Shown: in pieces, positions 54,680-62,825 of the stretch
Layout: every line of letters starts with the position of its first letter
Position numbering within the stretch: position 1 is the stretch's first letter
Assembly: GCA_965230015.1 (NCBI GenBank)
Contig: CBDDKF010000016.1
Location: 1-64,000 of the forward strand
Direction: 5' to 3'
From: JABSQH01 sp965230015
Lineage (GTDB): Bacteria > Actinomycetota > Acidimicrobiia > Acidimicrobiales > Ilumatobacteraceae
Length of the DNA stretch: 64,000 bases
Position numbers and translations under genes: made by a program
Notes under the pieces: model-generated
Seen by the model: only the letters and a program-made list of their open reading frames with translations
What the model was told of the DNA's origin: nothing
The model's database searches: none

Positions 54680-55143
54680 GAGTCGACTCGATCGGTGCGT
54701 TCGAACGGTTCGATCTCGTCGACCAAGTTGTCGAAGTCATCGAGCACGTCGGGGCAGTAGATCTCCGCGACGAGTCGGCCATAGGCGATGGCCTCGTCGG
54801 TGACCGTCGGCCGCCGACCCTGGGCAGTGTTGCCCCGCACCACGAGACCAGCGACGCCGTCGAGGTCGGCGCGGTGCGCCTCGCAGAATGCCGGCGCGTC
54901 TGCGCCGTACAGGGCTTCGGCCGACTCGATGGTCAGCCCGGGCGCCAATCCGGCCTGTTGCGTGGCGGCGATGAGCTGCGTCGCACGCTGCTCGGCGACC
55001 GGATCGGTGTCGCTGCTGCAGGCCCCGGCGGCGATCGCCGCAGCGACCGACACGACACCCACCCAACGGGCCGCCGGCGAAGGCCGACGTCGCCCGAGAA
55101 TCGGCTGTCGAGGTGCGCTACTGATCGGAGAAGGATCGCACAT
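54676..55143 (-). CDS. Small secreted lipoprotein, unknown function
   Basis: 155 residues from ATG 55143. A basic N-terminus (GRRRPSPAARW) and hydrophobic stretch end in a lipobox-like AAGAC, then SSDTDPVAEQ. The mature part is acidic, with Cys residues in PAFCEAH and EIYCPDVLDDF that may pair. No domain recognised. Overlaps the permease start by 4 nt, so the two are probably co-expressed. Confidence 0.65.
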   Translation of the reverse strand: MCDPSPISSAPRQPILGRRRPSPAARWVGVVSVAAAIAAGACSSDTDPVAEQRATQLIAATQQAGLAPGLTIESAEALYGADAPAFCEAHRADLDGVAGLVVRGNTAQGRRPTVTDEAIAYGRLVAEIYCPDVLDDFDNLVDEIEPFERTDRVDS

Positions 55144-55184
55144 CACCGCGCGCCGACCCGCATGTCGCTCGCACACGAGCGCGC

Positions 55185-55838
55185 TCAGCGCGGACCGGCT
55201 CGGTCGTCGAGCCGTTGTGCGCCTGCGTCGATGCCGGGGAGCTGCGACTCGAACACGCCCTCGTGCTCGGCGACCAGCTCGGCGACGAGCGCCTCGACCT
55301 CGGCCCACGACCCGGCGCGCGGTCCGGCGAGCCCCCGGTTGTACGGCTGGTCGAACACGATGGTCGTATTGCCCTGAGCGCGCAGCTGGTCCACGTTGTG
55401 CGGCGCATCGTCGACGTAGGCGTCGGCTTCCGCTTCGGGTTTCGCTCCGAGGAAGCACAGATCGCGATACGGGATCCGGTTGGCGTCGAGCCAGGCGGCG
55501 GTATCGGCGACCGCCTTCTCGTGGCCCCAATTCACGTACAAGCGGTGGGTGATGATGCGGATCCACACGCCGGCGTCGGACAACCGCCACAGCGCGTCTG
55601 CCGCACCCTCGATCACGTCCATCGTGCGAAACATGTCGTGCTCCAACACGGCCACCCGGTGCAGCTTGGCGTACTCGTCGGCGTCCAATCCCCACTCGCC
55701 AAAGTCCCACGAGCGTTCCAAGGTGAGCGTTTCGGGGTCGATGCCGCGGATCTCGGCGAGGATGTCGCGAAAGCGCCGTGTGTGATCGGCGACCACGCCG
55801 TCGAGGTCAACGCCGAGCGTGAACGATCGACCCGTCAC
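55185..55838 (-). CDS. HAD-family 5'-nucleotidase-like phosphatase
   Basis: 217 residues from GTG 55838 (an ATG 57 nt upstream would overlap the divergent gene). HAD motif I LGVDLDGVVADHTRRF gives the Asp nucleophile and acid; motif II IRIITHR; motif IV DAYVDDAPHN. The arrangement matches NT5C-type deoxyribonucleotidases with a helical cap (LERSWDFGEWGLDADEY). 41 nt before the lipoprotein gene. Natural substrate not clear. Confidence 0.8.
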   Translation of the reverse strand: MTGRSFTLGVDLDGVVADHTRRFRDILAEIRGIDPETLTLERSWDFGEWGLDADEYAKLHRVAVLEHDMFRTMDVIEGAADALWRLSDAGVWIRIITHRLYVNWGHEKAVADTAAWLDANRIPYRDLCFLGAKPEAEADAYVDDAPHNVDQLRAQGNTTIVFDQPYNRGLAGPRAGSWAEVEALVAELVAEHEGVFESQLPGIDAGAQRLDDRAGPR

Positions 55839-55888
55839 TGGCGCACCCGGTTTCGTCGCACCGTCGAAGACTGCCAGAGTTGCGCCCC

Positions 55889-56467
55889 ATGGCAACGCCC
55901 GGACTCCGTCTGGGGATTGATCTCGACGGCGTGGTCGCCGACTTCAACTCCGGATGGATCTCCCGCTACAACGCGCAGTTCGGCACCGACGTGCACCCCG
56001 ATCACGTCACCGAGTGGAACGCCCCGCTCGCCCTCACCCACTTCGACACGATGCGTGCGTTCTGGTCGTGGGCTCGTACCAGCGGCGACGGAGCAAGCAT
56101 CTTCCGGGTGCTCGCTCCCTACGACGGCGCCATCGACACGCTCGGGCAACTCGCCCGCCGCCACCACGTGGTGATCATCACCACCAAACCCCGCTTCGCC
56201 ATACACGACACCTACGCCTGGCTGTCCGAACACCGCGTACCGACCAGCGAGGTGCACATCGTCGACGATAAGACGACCGTGAGCTGCGACGTGTACCTCG
56301 ACGATGCCGACCACAACGTCCGGGCGTTGGCCACGGCCCATCCCGATGCCGTGGTGTGTCGGTATGTCCGACCGTGGAACCAGCACCACGACGGCAGCAA
56401 CATCGTGGATGTGGCCGGTTGGACCGACTTCGTTGAGGTAGTGAACCGCCGCGTGAACGGCGCGTGA
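55889..56467 (+). CDS. HAD-family 5'-nucleotidase-like phosphatase, divergent paralogue
   Basis: 192 residues from ATG 55889. Motif I LGIDLDGVVADFNSGW, motif II VVIITTKPRF, motif IV DVYLDDADHNV. Same subfamily and cap layout as the gene on the other strand 50 nt away, so they look like a diverged duplicate arranged head to head. Ends 86 nt before the phosphonate-binding gene. Confidence 0.8.
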   Translation: MATPGLRLGIDLDGVVADFNSGWISRYNAQFGTDVHPDHVTEWNAPLALTHFDTMRAFWSWARTSGDGASIFRVLAPYDGAIDTLGQLARRHHVVIITTKPRFAIHDTYAWLSEHRVPTSEVHIVDDKTTVSCDVYLDDADHNVRALATAHPDAVVCRYVRPWNQHHDGSNIVDVAGWTDFVEVVNRRVNGA

Positions 56468-56553
56468 ACTCGGCCCCGAGTCCGTTCAGCGGGCGACGCC
56501 CGATGGGCTACGGTCCCGCGACCCGCTCAACCGTGAACACAAGGGGAGGACAC

Positions 56554-57774
56554 ATGAAAGCCCGCAGAGTGATCGCTGTGTGCTGCGCACTGGGACTGGT
56601 CGCTGCCGCATGCGGCGACGACGATGACGACGCCGCCGACACCACGGCGCCTGCCGCCACCGATGCGCCGGACGCCACCGACACGACCGACGGTGACGAC
56701 ATGTCCGACGACGACATGTCGGACGATGACATGGCCGACGATGACATGGCCGGTGACGACATGTCCGACGACGACATGTCGGATGTGCCCGAGGACTGGC
56801 CCGAGTCGCTCGTGTTCGGTTTTGTCCCGAGCCAGGAGCAAGAGCAACTCCAAGACGACATCCAGCCGTTCATCGACGTGCTCGAAGAAGGGCTGGGCAT
56901 CGAGGTCGAAGGTGTGGTCACCACCGACTACACCGGCCTGGTCACCGCGATGGGCTCCGACGAAGCCGACCTCGGTGCGTTCGGGCCGTTCGGGTACGTG
57001 CTCGGCAAGGACAACTTCGGCAACATCGAGGCGCTGATCCAGTCGATCCGCTTCGGATCGGCCACGTTCCACGGCCAATGGTTCACCAACGATCCGTCGA
57101 TCTGCACCGAGCCGCCGGTCGAGGGCACTGCGCTGATCAACCAGGACGGCGAGATCGTGCAGGTCGATGCGCTCGAGGCCGTCGCCTTGCAGGTCGGCAT
57201 CGCCTTCAACGACGACGGCGAGAAAGAGTTCAGCGACGTCGCCGAAGACGGCACGCCGATCTCGCCGGGCCTGTCGTGCATCGGTGACATCACGCAGGTG
57301 GCCGGCGAGGAAGTGGCCTTCGTGTCGGAGAGCTCGACCTCGGGGTATCTGTTCCCCGCACTCGAGCTGTCGAATGCAGGCATCGATCCGCAGTCGGACA
57401 TCACGCCGGTGTTCGCCGGGAGCCACGACGCCACGGTCACCGCGGTGTACAACGGCGACACGCGATTCGGACTGTCGTTCGACGACGCCCGCCGCAACAT
57501 CCGCGACGAGCAGCCCGACGTGGGCGAGAACGTGATCGTCTTCTCCATCACCGAAGAGGTGCCGAACGACGTCGTGGCCGTGCGCACCGATCTACCCGAG
57601 AGCCTGAAGGAAGCGGTGTACGCAACCGTCGAGGCCTACTTGGCCACCGAGGAAGGCCAAGCCGTGTTCGACGAGATCTACGGCTGGACCGACGTCCGCC
57701 CAGCGGAAGAGGCGGACTTCGACATCGTGCGCGAAGCCGCCGCGGCGCTCGGCATCAGCGAACCGCCGGGGTGA
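56554..57774 (+). CDS. phnD: PhnD-type phosphonate/phosphate-binding lipoprotein
   Basis: Solute receptor of the ABC transporter encoded by the next three genes. 406 residues from ATG 56554 with GGGGAGGA 5 nt upstream. Lipobox LVAAAC with Cys near 18, then an acidic linker of Asp, Thr and a DDMSD repeat (to ~77), then the PhnD fold: FGFVPSQEQEQLQDD, TTDYTGLVTAMGSDEADLGAFGPFGYVLG and STSGYLFPALEL. An internal segment with two Cys (SICTEPP, LSCIGD) is not typical of PhnD. Ligand could be phosphonate, phosphite or phosphate. Confidence 0.85.
   Translation: MKARRVIAVCCALGLVAAACGDDDDDAADTTAPAATDAPDATDTTDGDDMSDDDMSDDDMADDDMAGDDMSDDDMSDVPEDWPESLVFGFVPSQEQEQLQDDIQPFIDVLEEGLGIEVEGVVTTDYTGLVTAMGSDEADLGAFGPFGYVLGKDNFGNIEALIQSIRFGSATFHGQWFTNDPSICTEPPVEGTALINQDGEIVQVDALEAVALQVGIAFNDDGEKEFSDVAEDGTPISPGLSCIGDITQVAGEEVAFVSESSTSGYLFPALELSNAGIDPQSDITPVFAGSHDATVTAVYNGDTRFGLSFDDARRNIRDEQPDVGENVIVFSITEEVPNDVVAVRTDLPESLKEAVYATVEAYLATEEGQAVFDEIYGWTDVRPAEEADFDIVREAAAALGISEPPG
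56695..56784 (+). repeat. Six 15-bp repeats encoding DDM(S/A)(D/G)
   Basis: In-frame tandem units GACGACATGTCCGAC and variants in the phnD linker, giving a 30-residue Asp/Met spacer between the lipid anchor and the binding domain. Confidence 0.9.
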
Positions 57775-57802
57775 TGTCGGCTCACGCCACGATGGTCGTG
57801 AC

Positions 57803-58591
57803 GTGATCGAGTTCGACGACGTCTCGGTGACCTACCGAGGCGGCGTCACCGCACTGCGCAACGTCAGCCTCACGATCGACGACGGCGAGTTCGTCGTGGT
57901 CGTGGGGCTGTCGGGCGCCGGCAAGTCGACACTGCTGCGGGCGATGAACGGCCTGGTGCCGGCCACGTCGGGATCGATCAAGGTCAACGGCTCCGAGGTC
58001 GTCGGCGCATCGGGTCGCGAGCTGCGACGCATCCGTCGGCAGATCGGGATGATCTTCCAGACGTTCAACCTGGCGACGCGCACCACCGTGCTGAACAACG
58101 TGTTGATGGGTCGGCTGGCAACGGTACCGACGTGGCGTTCCACGCTCGGACTGTGGCCGGCCAGCGACAAAGAGATCGCCTTCGAGGCATTGGAGCGGGT
58201 GGGCATCGTCGACAAGGCCTACGTGCGGGCGTCGAACCTCTCCGGCGGACAGCAACAGCGCGTCGGGATCGCTCGCGCCCTCGCTCAGGAACCGTCGGTG
58301 ATGCTCGCCGACGAGCCGGTGGCCGCGCTCGATCCGGTGACCAGCCATCAGGTGATGGGCGATCTGCAGCGGATCAATCGCGAGCTGGGCATCACCACGC
58401 TGATCAACCTGCACTTCCTCGACCTGGCTCGCACCTACGGTCGCCGTCTGATCGGCCTGCGCGGCGGCGACCTGGTCTTCGACGGCGACATCGCCGATGT
58501 CGACGACGACACGTTCCGCGAGATCTACGGCCGCGCGATCACCCCCGACGACTTGTTGTCGATGGAGGCGTCGGCGAACGCCGATGACTGA
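57803..58591 (+). CDS. phnC: Phosphonate ABC transporter ATP-binding protein
   Basis: 262 residues, GTG start. Walker A GLSGAGKST at 35-43, Q-loop MIFQTFNL, signature NLSGGQQQRVGIARAL, Walker B VMLADEPVAALDP and H-loop INLHFLDLA. Closest by pattern to PhnC (RRQIGMIFQ, ALDPVTS). Starts 28 nt after phnD and overlaps the next gene by 8 nt. Confidence 0.92.
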   Translation: MIEFDDVSVTYRGGVTALRNVSLTIDDGEFVVVVGLSGAGKSTLLRAMNGLVPATSGSIKVNGSEVVGASGRELRRIRRQIGMIFQTFNLATRTTVLNNVLMGRLATVPTWRSTLGLWPASDKEIAFEALERVGIVDKAYVRASNLSGGQQQRVGIARALAQEPSVMLADEPVAALDPVTSHQVMGDLQRINRELGITTLINLHFLDLARTYGRRLIGLRGGDLVFDGDIADVDDDTFREIYGRAITPDDLLSMEASANADD

Positions 58592-59405
58592 CGTCGCGCC
58601 GTCCGCCACCACGCAGCCGACGAAGCCTGCGCGCCCACGCAAGCCGCGCCTGCGTGTTCGGTCGGTCCTCATCGGTATCGCGGTCGCGGCATTCACCGTG
58701 TACGCCGCCCGCCAGTCGGGTTGGGAGTGGGCGTCGTTCATCACCGTCTGGACCGACCCGTTGTGGGGACGGTTCTGGCCCATCGACTGGGAGTGGGTGT
58801 TCGATCGACGGAACGTGATCGACCCGCTGATCGAGACGTTCCAGATCGCCGTCGTCGCCACCGTGATCGGCTGCATCATCTCGCTGCCGATCGCGTTCTT
58901 GATGTCGTCGCTGACCACCCCCGGCCGTGTGACGTTCATCGTCGTGCGCTCGCTAATGAACGTCCTGCGGGCGATCCCCGACCTGCTGTTGGCGGTGATC
59001 CTCGTCGCCGCTGTCAGCATCGGAGCCTTCGGCGGCGCGATCGCGCTCACGATCTTCTCCACGGCCGTGCTCGTCAAGCTGTTCAGCGAAACCATCGACG
59101 CAGCCGACCCCCGACCGCTCGAAGCGGCGATGGCCGCCGGCGGGCGGCACACCTCAGCGGTGCGCACCGGTGTGTTACCCGAGGTGTTTCCCGCCTACGT
59201 GGCGTTCTCGGCGTACGTGTTCGAACTCAACGTGCGCGCGTCGGTGGTCATCGGCCTGGTCGGCGGCGGCGGTATCGGCCGGGTCATCGAAGCCCAGCGG
59301 CAGTTCTTCCGCTACGACCGGATCCTCGGCATCCTCATCGTGATCTTCATCGTCGTGGTGATCATCGAGCAGATCAGCGACGCCATCAGGCGACGGGTGC
59401 TGTGA
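58584..59405 (+). CDS. phnE: Phosphonate ABC transporter permease PhnE (1)
   Basis: 273-residue inner-membrane permease with about six transmembrane segments; the EAA-type cytoplasmic loop is EAAMAAGGRHTSAVRTGVLPEVFP and ends ELNVRASVVIGLVGGGGIG, as in PhnE. Residues 1-25 are Pro/Lys-rich and cytoplasmic. ATG 58584 lies inside the end of phnC. Confidence 0.9.
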   Translation: MTDVAPSATTQPTKPARPRKPRLRVRSVLIGIAVAAFTVYAARQSGWEWASFITVWTDPLWGRFWPIDWEWVFDRRNVIDPLIETFQIAVVATVIGCIISLPIAFLMSSLTTPGRVTFIVVRSLMNVLRAIPDLLLAVILVAAVSIGAFGGAIALTIFSTAVLVKLFSETIDAADPRPLEAAMAAGGRHTSAVRTGVLPEVFPAYVAFSAYVFELNVRASVVIGLVGGGGIGRVIEAQRQFFRYDRILGILIVIFIVVVIIEQISDAIRRRVL

Positions 59406-59412
59406 GGGCGCG

Positions 59413-60330
59413 ATGACCGCAACGCTCACGCCGCCACCGACGACCGACGAGACCGGTCGGCCGACTCCGCCGCGGGCCCGCTGGTGGTGGGCGTTGGCCG
59501 CGATCGGCGTGGCGATCGCCTTCGTATGGGGCGTCAACGGCCTCGACATCGGGATGGATGCCCTCCGTCGAGCGCCGGGGAACGTGTGGACGATCATCAA
59601 GCTCTCTTGGCCACCCGACTTTGCGACGGTGCTCGAGCGTGGCGCGTTGGGCAAGGTGTTCGAGTCGGTGTACATCGCATGGACCGGCACGGTGATCGCC
59701 GCCGTGTTGTCGTTGCCGCTGGCGTTTCTGGCGTCGAACAACGTGGCGCCCACATGGCTTCGGGTGGCGATCCGTCAGCTGTTCATCGTGATTCGCGCCT
59801 TCCCCGAGCTGGTGCTGGCCACGATCTTCCTCGCCGTCGTCGGACTCGGGCCGTGGGCCGGGGCCCTGGCGATCGGCATCTCCTCGGTCGGCACGCTCGG
59901 CAAGTGGTCGAGCGAGACGATCGAAGAGGTCGACGACGGTCCGGTCGAGGCGATCGCTGCGGCCGGCGGCGGCCATCTGTCGGGGGTGCGGTGGGGACTG
60001 TTTCCGCAGGCCTTTCCGACCATCGTCGCCCACTGGTTGTTCCGCTTCGAGATCAACGTGCGCGCCTCGGCGATCTTCGGGTTGATCGGCGCAGGCGGAA
60101 TCGGCGGCGAGATCTCTTCGCAGGTGCAGTTCCGCAACTGGGAGAACGTGTCGGCCGTGTTGATCATGGTGATCGTGATGGTCCTCGTCATCGACACCGC
60201 CTCCGGAGCGGTGCGGCGGCGAATCCTCTCCGGCAGCACCCGCGGAACGCTGGAGGCGAGCGAAGAGGTCATCGGCGACATGGGCGGCTTCCTCACCCGT
60301 CGCCGCGCCCCCAAGGTCGACTCGAACTGA
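59413..60330 (+). CDS. phnE: Phosphonate ABC transporter permease PhnE (2)
   Basis: 305 residues, about six transmembrane segments, EAA loop EAIAAAGGGHLSGVRWGLFPQAFP and FEINVRASAIFGLIGAGGIGGEI. With the first permease it would form a heterodimer, the PhnE1/E2 arrangement. The C-terminal ~30 residues are a soluble tail. 7 nt after the first permease. No C-P lyase genes follow, so the operon is uptake only. Confidence 0.9.
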   Translation: MTATLTPPPTTDETGRPTPPRARWWWALAAIGVAIAFVWGVNGLDIGMDALRRAPGNVWTIIKLSWPPDFATVLERGALGKVFESVYIAWTGTVIAAVLSLPLAFLASNNVAPTWLRVAIRQLFIVIRAFPELVLATIFLAVVGLGPWAGALAIGISSVGTLGKWSSETIEEVDDGPVEAIAAAGGGHLSGVRWGLFPQAFPTIVAHWLFRFEINVRASAIFGLIGAGGIGGEISSQVQFRNWENVSAVLIMVIVMVLVIDTASGAVRRRILSGSTRGTLEASEEVIGDMGGFLTRRRAPKVDSN

Positions 60331-60362
60331 GCCCTCGCCGTGAGGCCAGTACGGTCGGCGGC

Positions 60363-61064
60363 GTGAATCGGACCGATCGGCTGTACGCGCTGGACGAGGA
60401 GCTGCGCGGCGTGGCCCCCGGCTATCGCAGCGCAACCCAGCTGGCCGAACACTTCGAGGTGTCGACGCGCACCATCGAACGCGATCTGTCGGCGCTCCAA
60501 CAGTCGGGCGTGCCGATCTACGCGGTGACCGGCCGACGCGGCGGCTACGCGCTCGATACGGCGCACACACTCCCGCCGCTGAACTTCTCGGCCGGTGAGG
60601 TGACGGCGATCGCCACCGCGCTCGCCGCCCAGCACGATGGACCCTTCACCGCGTCCGGCCGCTCCGCCTTGCGCAAGATCCTTGCCGCGCTCGGCGACGT
60701 CGACGCGCAGCAGGCGCGCGAGCTCGCCGAGCGGGTGCACCTGTACGACCTCGCTCCGCAGCGGCCACGACCTCCCTCGGTGGTGGAGCACGCCATCGTC
60801 AGCCGGCGGGTGCTCACCCTCGACTACACCGATCGCCACGGCGCCCCCACCGATCGCATCGTCGAACCACTCGGCGTGTTGGGCATGGCGCCCAACTGGT
60901 ACCTCTGGGCCTGGTGCCGCCTGCGCGACGCGCCGCGCGCGTTCCGGCTCGATCGCATCAACGGCGCGGTGATGCACGACGAGGTGGCACCGATGCGCCA
61001 TCTTGATCCGGCCGTCGATCGGGACCCGTACGCGGCAGGTCGCAGCCTGCTGGGCGACGACTAA
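60363..61064 (+). CDS. HTH/WYL-domain transcriptional regulator
   Basis: 233 residues from GTG 60363; the open frame upstream is antisense-free noise over phnE. N-terminal HTH_11 (RSATQLAEHFEVSTRTIERDLSALQ, residues 20-44), then a WYL domain (VLTLDYTDRHGAPTDRIVEPLGVLG ... NWYLWAWCRLRDAPRAFRLDRI) that usually binds a nucleotide or nucleic-acid ligand. DeoR/YafY type. 32 nt after phnE2, perhaps its regulator. Confidence 0.88.
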   Translation: MNRTDRLYALDEELRGVAPGYRSATQLAEHFEVSTRTIERDLSALQQSGVPIYAVTGRRGGYALDTAHTLPPLNFSAGEVTAIATALAAQHDGPFTASGRSALRKILAALGDVDAQQARELAERVHLYDLAPQRPRPPSVVEHAIVSRRVLTLDYTDRHGAPTDRIVEPLGVLGMAPNWYLWAWCRLRDAPRAFRLDRINGAVMHDEVAPMRHLDPAVDRDPYAAGRSLLGDD

Positions 61065-61144
61065 GCGCCTCGACGCGACGCATCTGCGCAGAAATCGCGA
61101 AACACCGACAGGACGCTGTCGGCAACGGTGCCCACGGTGGTCGC

Positions 61145-61546
61145 ATGACGAACACCAGCACCAACACCGCACCACTTCCCTCGTCCGCTCAACCCGCACC
61201 GGTGACGTGGTTCGAGATCCACACCGCCGACCGTGCACGCGCCGAGAAGTTCTACGGCGAACTGTTCGGGTGGCGCTTCGACCACTCCATGCCCGACTAC
61301 TCGATGATCGACCTGGGCGCCGATGCACCCCATGCGGGCGGGATCGCCGACACCAAGGGCGAGTCGCCCGCGGCGGCGATCTTCCACGTCCAGGTGCCCG
61401 ATGTGGACGCCTCGTGCGCGGCGGTCACCGCCGCCGGCGGCTCCGTGATCGTGCCCACGCAGGCGACGCCCATCGGGTTGCAGTTCGCCTACGTGGCCGA
61501 CCCCGACGGAAGCATGTTCGGGCTGTTCAGCCCGCCGACTGAGTGA
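61145..61546 (+). CDS. VOC-family (glyoxalase-like) protein
   Basis: 133 residues with two beta-alpha-beta-beta-beta modules. VTWFEIHTADRARAEKFYGELFGW and the C-terminal FAYVADPDGSMFGLFSP are the vicinal-oxygen-chelate signatures; His25 in FEIHT and the later acidic residues may bind metal. Function open: dioxygenase-like, lyase or binding protein. Confidence 0.85.
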   Translation: MTNTSTNTAPLPSSAQPAPVTWFEIHTADRARAEKFYGELFGWRFDHSMPDYSMIDLGADAPHAGGIADTKGESPAAAIFHVQVPDVDASCAAVTAAGGSVIVPTQATPIGLQFAYVADPDGSMFGLFSPPTE

Positions 61547-61556
61547 CCCACCGTCT

Positions 61557-61628
61557 CCTTCCCCGCCGTCACTTCGCCCCTTCCGCACCGTTCACAAGTG
61601 AACTATGTTGGACGGCGGGGAAAGGAGG
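61557..61628 (+). promoter_or_regulatory. Inverted repeat and palindrome upstream of the PPOX gene
   Basis: TTCCCCGCCGTC (61559-61570) and GACGGCGGGGAA (61611-61622) are perfect 12-bp arms; allowing one bulged A, the preceding CTCC can pair with GGAG of the ribosome site AGGAGG (61623-61628). Between the arms GTTCACAAGTGAAC (61590-61603) is a perfect palindrome. Operator, translation-blocking hairpin, or both. Confidence 0.5.
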
Positions 61629-61633
61629 ACGAC

Positions 61634-62074
61634 ATGGTCGAGTTCTCTACGCAAGCCGACGTGCTGCTCGGGTCCGATGCGGTCGCCCACGTGTGGACCA
61701 ACAACGCCGACGGCACGCCGCAGGTGTCAGTGGTGTGGGTCATCGCCCACGGCGACGAGATCGTGTTCGGTACCGACGCAGCCAGTCAGAAGGCCAAGAA
61801 CCTGGCTCGCGACGATCGCGTCGTAATGTCGATCGAAGACACCGAGCGCAACGAGCGTGGCTTTCAGCGACATCTCGTGGTCCGTGGCCGAGCGACGGTC
61901 GAGCACGGACCCGATCCGGCGCTGATGGATCGGCTGGCTAACAAGTACCTCGGGCTACAACGTCACCCGTTGGCGCTGCGCGACTCGCCGACCAGCGTGG
62001 TCGTGCGGGTCAACGTCGAACGGATCAGCGGGGTTGGCCCGTGGGTGGTCGACGAGGTGCCCGCAGTCCACTGA
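61634..62074 (+). CDS. PPOX-class F420- or FMN-dependent oxidoreductase
   Basis: 146 residues from ATG 61634 with AGGAGG 5 nt upstream. The split beta-barrel fold of the pyridoxamine-phosphate-oxidase class is seen in AHVWTNNADGTPQVSVVWV and EIVFGTDAASQKAKNLARDDRVVMSIED. In Actinobacteria such short members usually bind F420 and reduce unsaturated or quinone-like substrates. Cofactor is inferred, not seen. Confidence 0.82.
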   Translation: MVEFSTQADVLLGSDAVAHVWTNNADGTPQVSVVWVIAHGDEIVFGTDAASQKAKNLARDDRVVMSIEDTERNERGFQRHLVVRGRATVEHGPDPALMDRLANKYLGLQRHPLALRDSPTSVVVRVNVERISGVGPWVVDEVPAVH

Positions 62075-62147
62075 GCGCACCACAACACACCCGCACTGCG
62101 CGACAGCGCGACCCATGGGTATCCACTTGCGCCGTCGGTGACTCTGT

Positions 62148-62825
62148 ATGGGTATGGAGCGCGACACCGTGGTGCGAGCGATCAACGGCGATCCGCATGC
62201 GTACGAGTCGATCGTCGAGGAGTTCACGCCGACGGTGCGCGGCGCCGCGTTCGGACTCTGCGGTGATCACGAGCTGGCAGCCGACATCACCCAGGACGTC
62301 TTCGCCACCGCGTATCTGAAGCTCGCCACCGTGCGCGATCCGGACGCGCTCCCTGGCTGGCTGATGGCAGTGACCCGGTCGTGCGCCCGCGCCGCGCGTC
62401 GATCGACCGCCGCCGTCGAACCGAGCACTGCCGCCGCCTCCCTGGAGGACACGGTCATCGCCGCCGACGAGGCCCGTCGCGCTCGCCTGGCGGTCGAGGC
62501 GCTGCCGCCGGCCGAACGCCTCCCGATGGCGCTGCACTGTTTCGCCGGTCATCGACTGTCCGAGATCGCCGAACTGTGCGAGGTCCCGCTGAGCACAGTG
62601 AAGAAGCGGATGCGCGTCGCCCGCGCTCGACTACTACGAGGAGACCCAGAGATGACGACGGAACCGTCTTCGACGACCCCAACGACTGACGCGGTGCGCC
62701 TCTTCGCCGCGCTCCCACGGGCGACACGTCGCTCGTCACCACGATCCTCGACGCCCGACCCGATCTCGTCGACGTCCGTGAAGGGTGGACCCACGACGAC
62801 GCGCTGGCCTACCGGCTGCCGCTGA
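62148..62825 (+). CDS. ECF sigma factor, 5' part of a fused and frameshifted gene
   Basis: ATG 62148 or 62154. Sigma region 2 is seen in AYESIVEEFTPTVRGAAFG and HELAADITQDVFATAYLKL, region 4 in LPMALHCFAGHRLSEIAELCEVPLSTVKKRM. After residue 165 the text continues MTTEPSSTT, then DAVRLFAALPR, the start of an ankyrin region, and near 62720 leaves the frame; residues after that (RATRRSSPR...) are out-of-frame. GAGGAG stands 10 nt before an in-frame ATG at 62652, so the ankyrin part could also start there. Probably one gene with the next entry. Confidence 0.8.
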   Translation: MGMERDTVVRAINGDPHAYESIVEEFTPTVRGAAFGLCGDHELAADITQDVFATAYLKLATVRDPDALPGWLMAVTRSCARAARRSTAAVEPSTAAASLEDTVIAADEARRARLAVEALPPAERLPMALHCFAGHRLSEIAELCEVPLSTVKKRMRVARARLLRGDPEMTTEPSSTTPTTDAVRLFAALPRATRRSSPRSSTPDPISSTSVKGGPTTTRWPTGCR

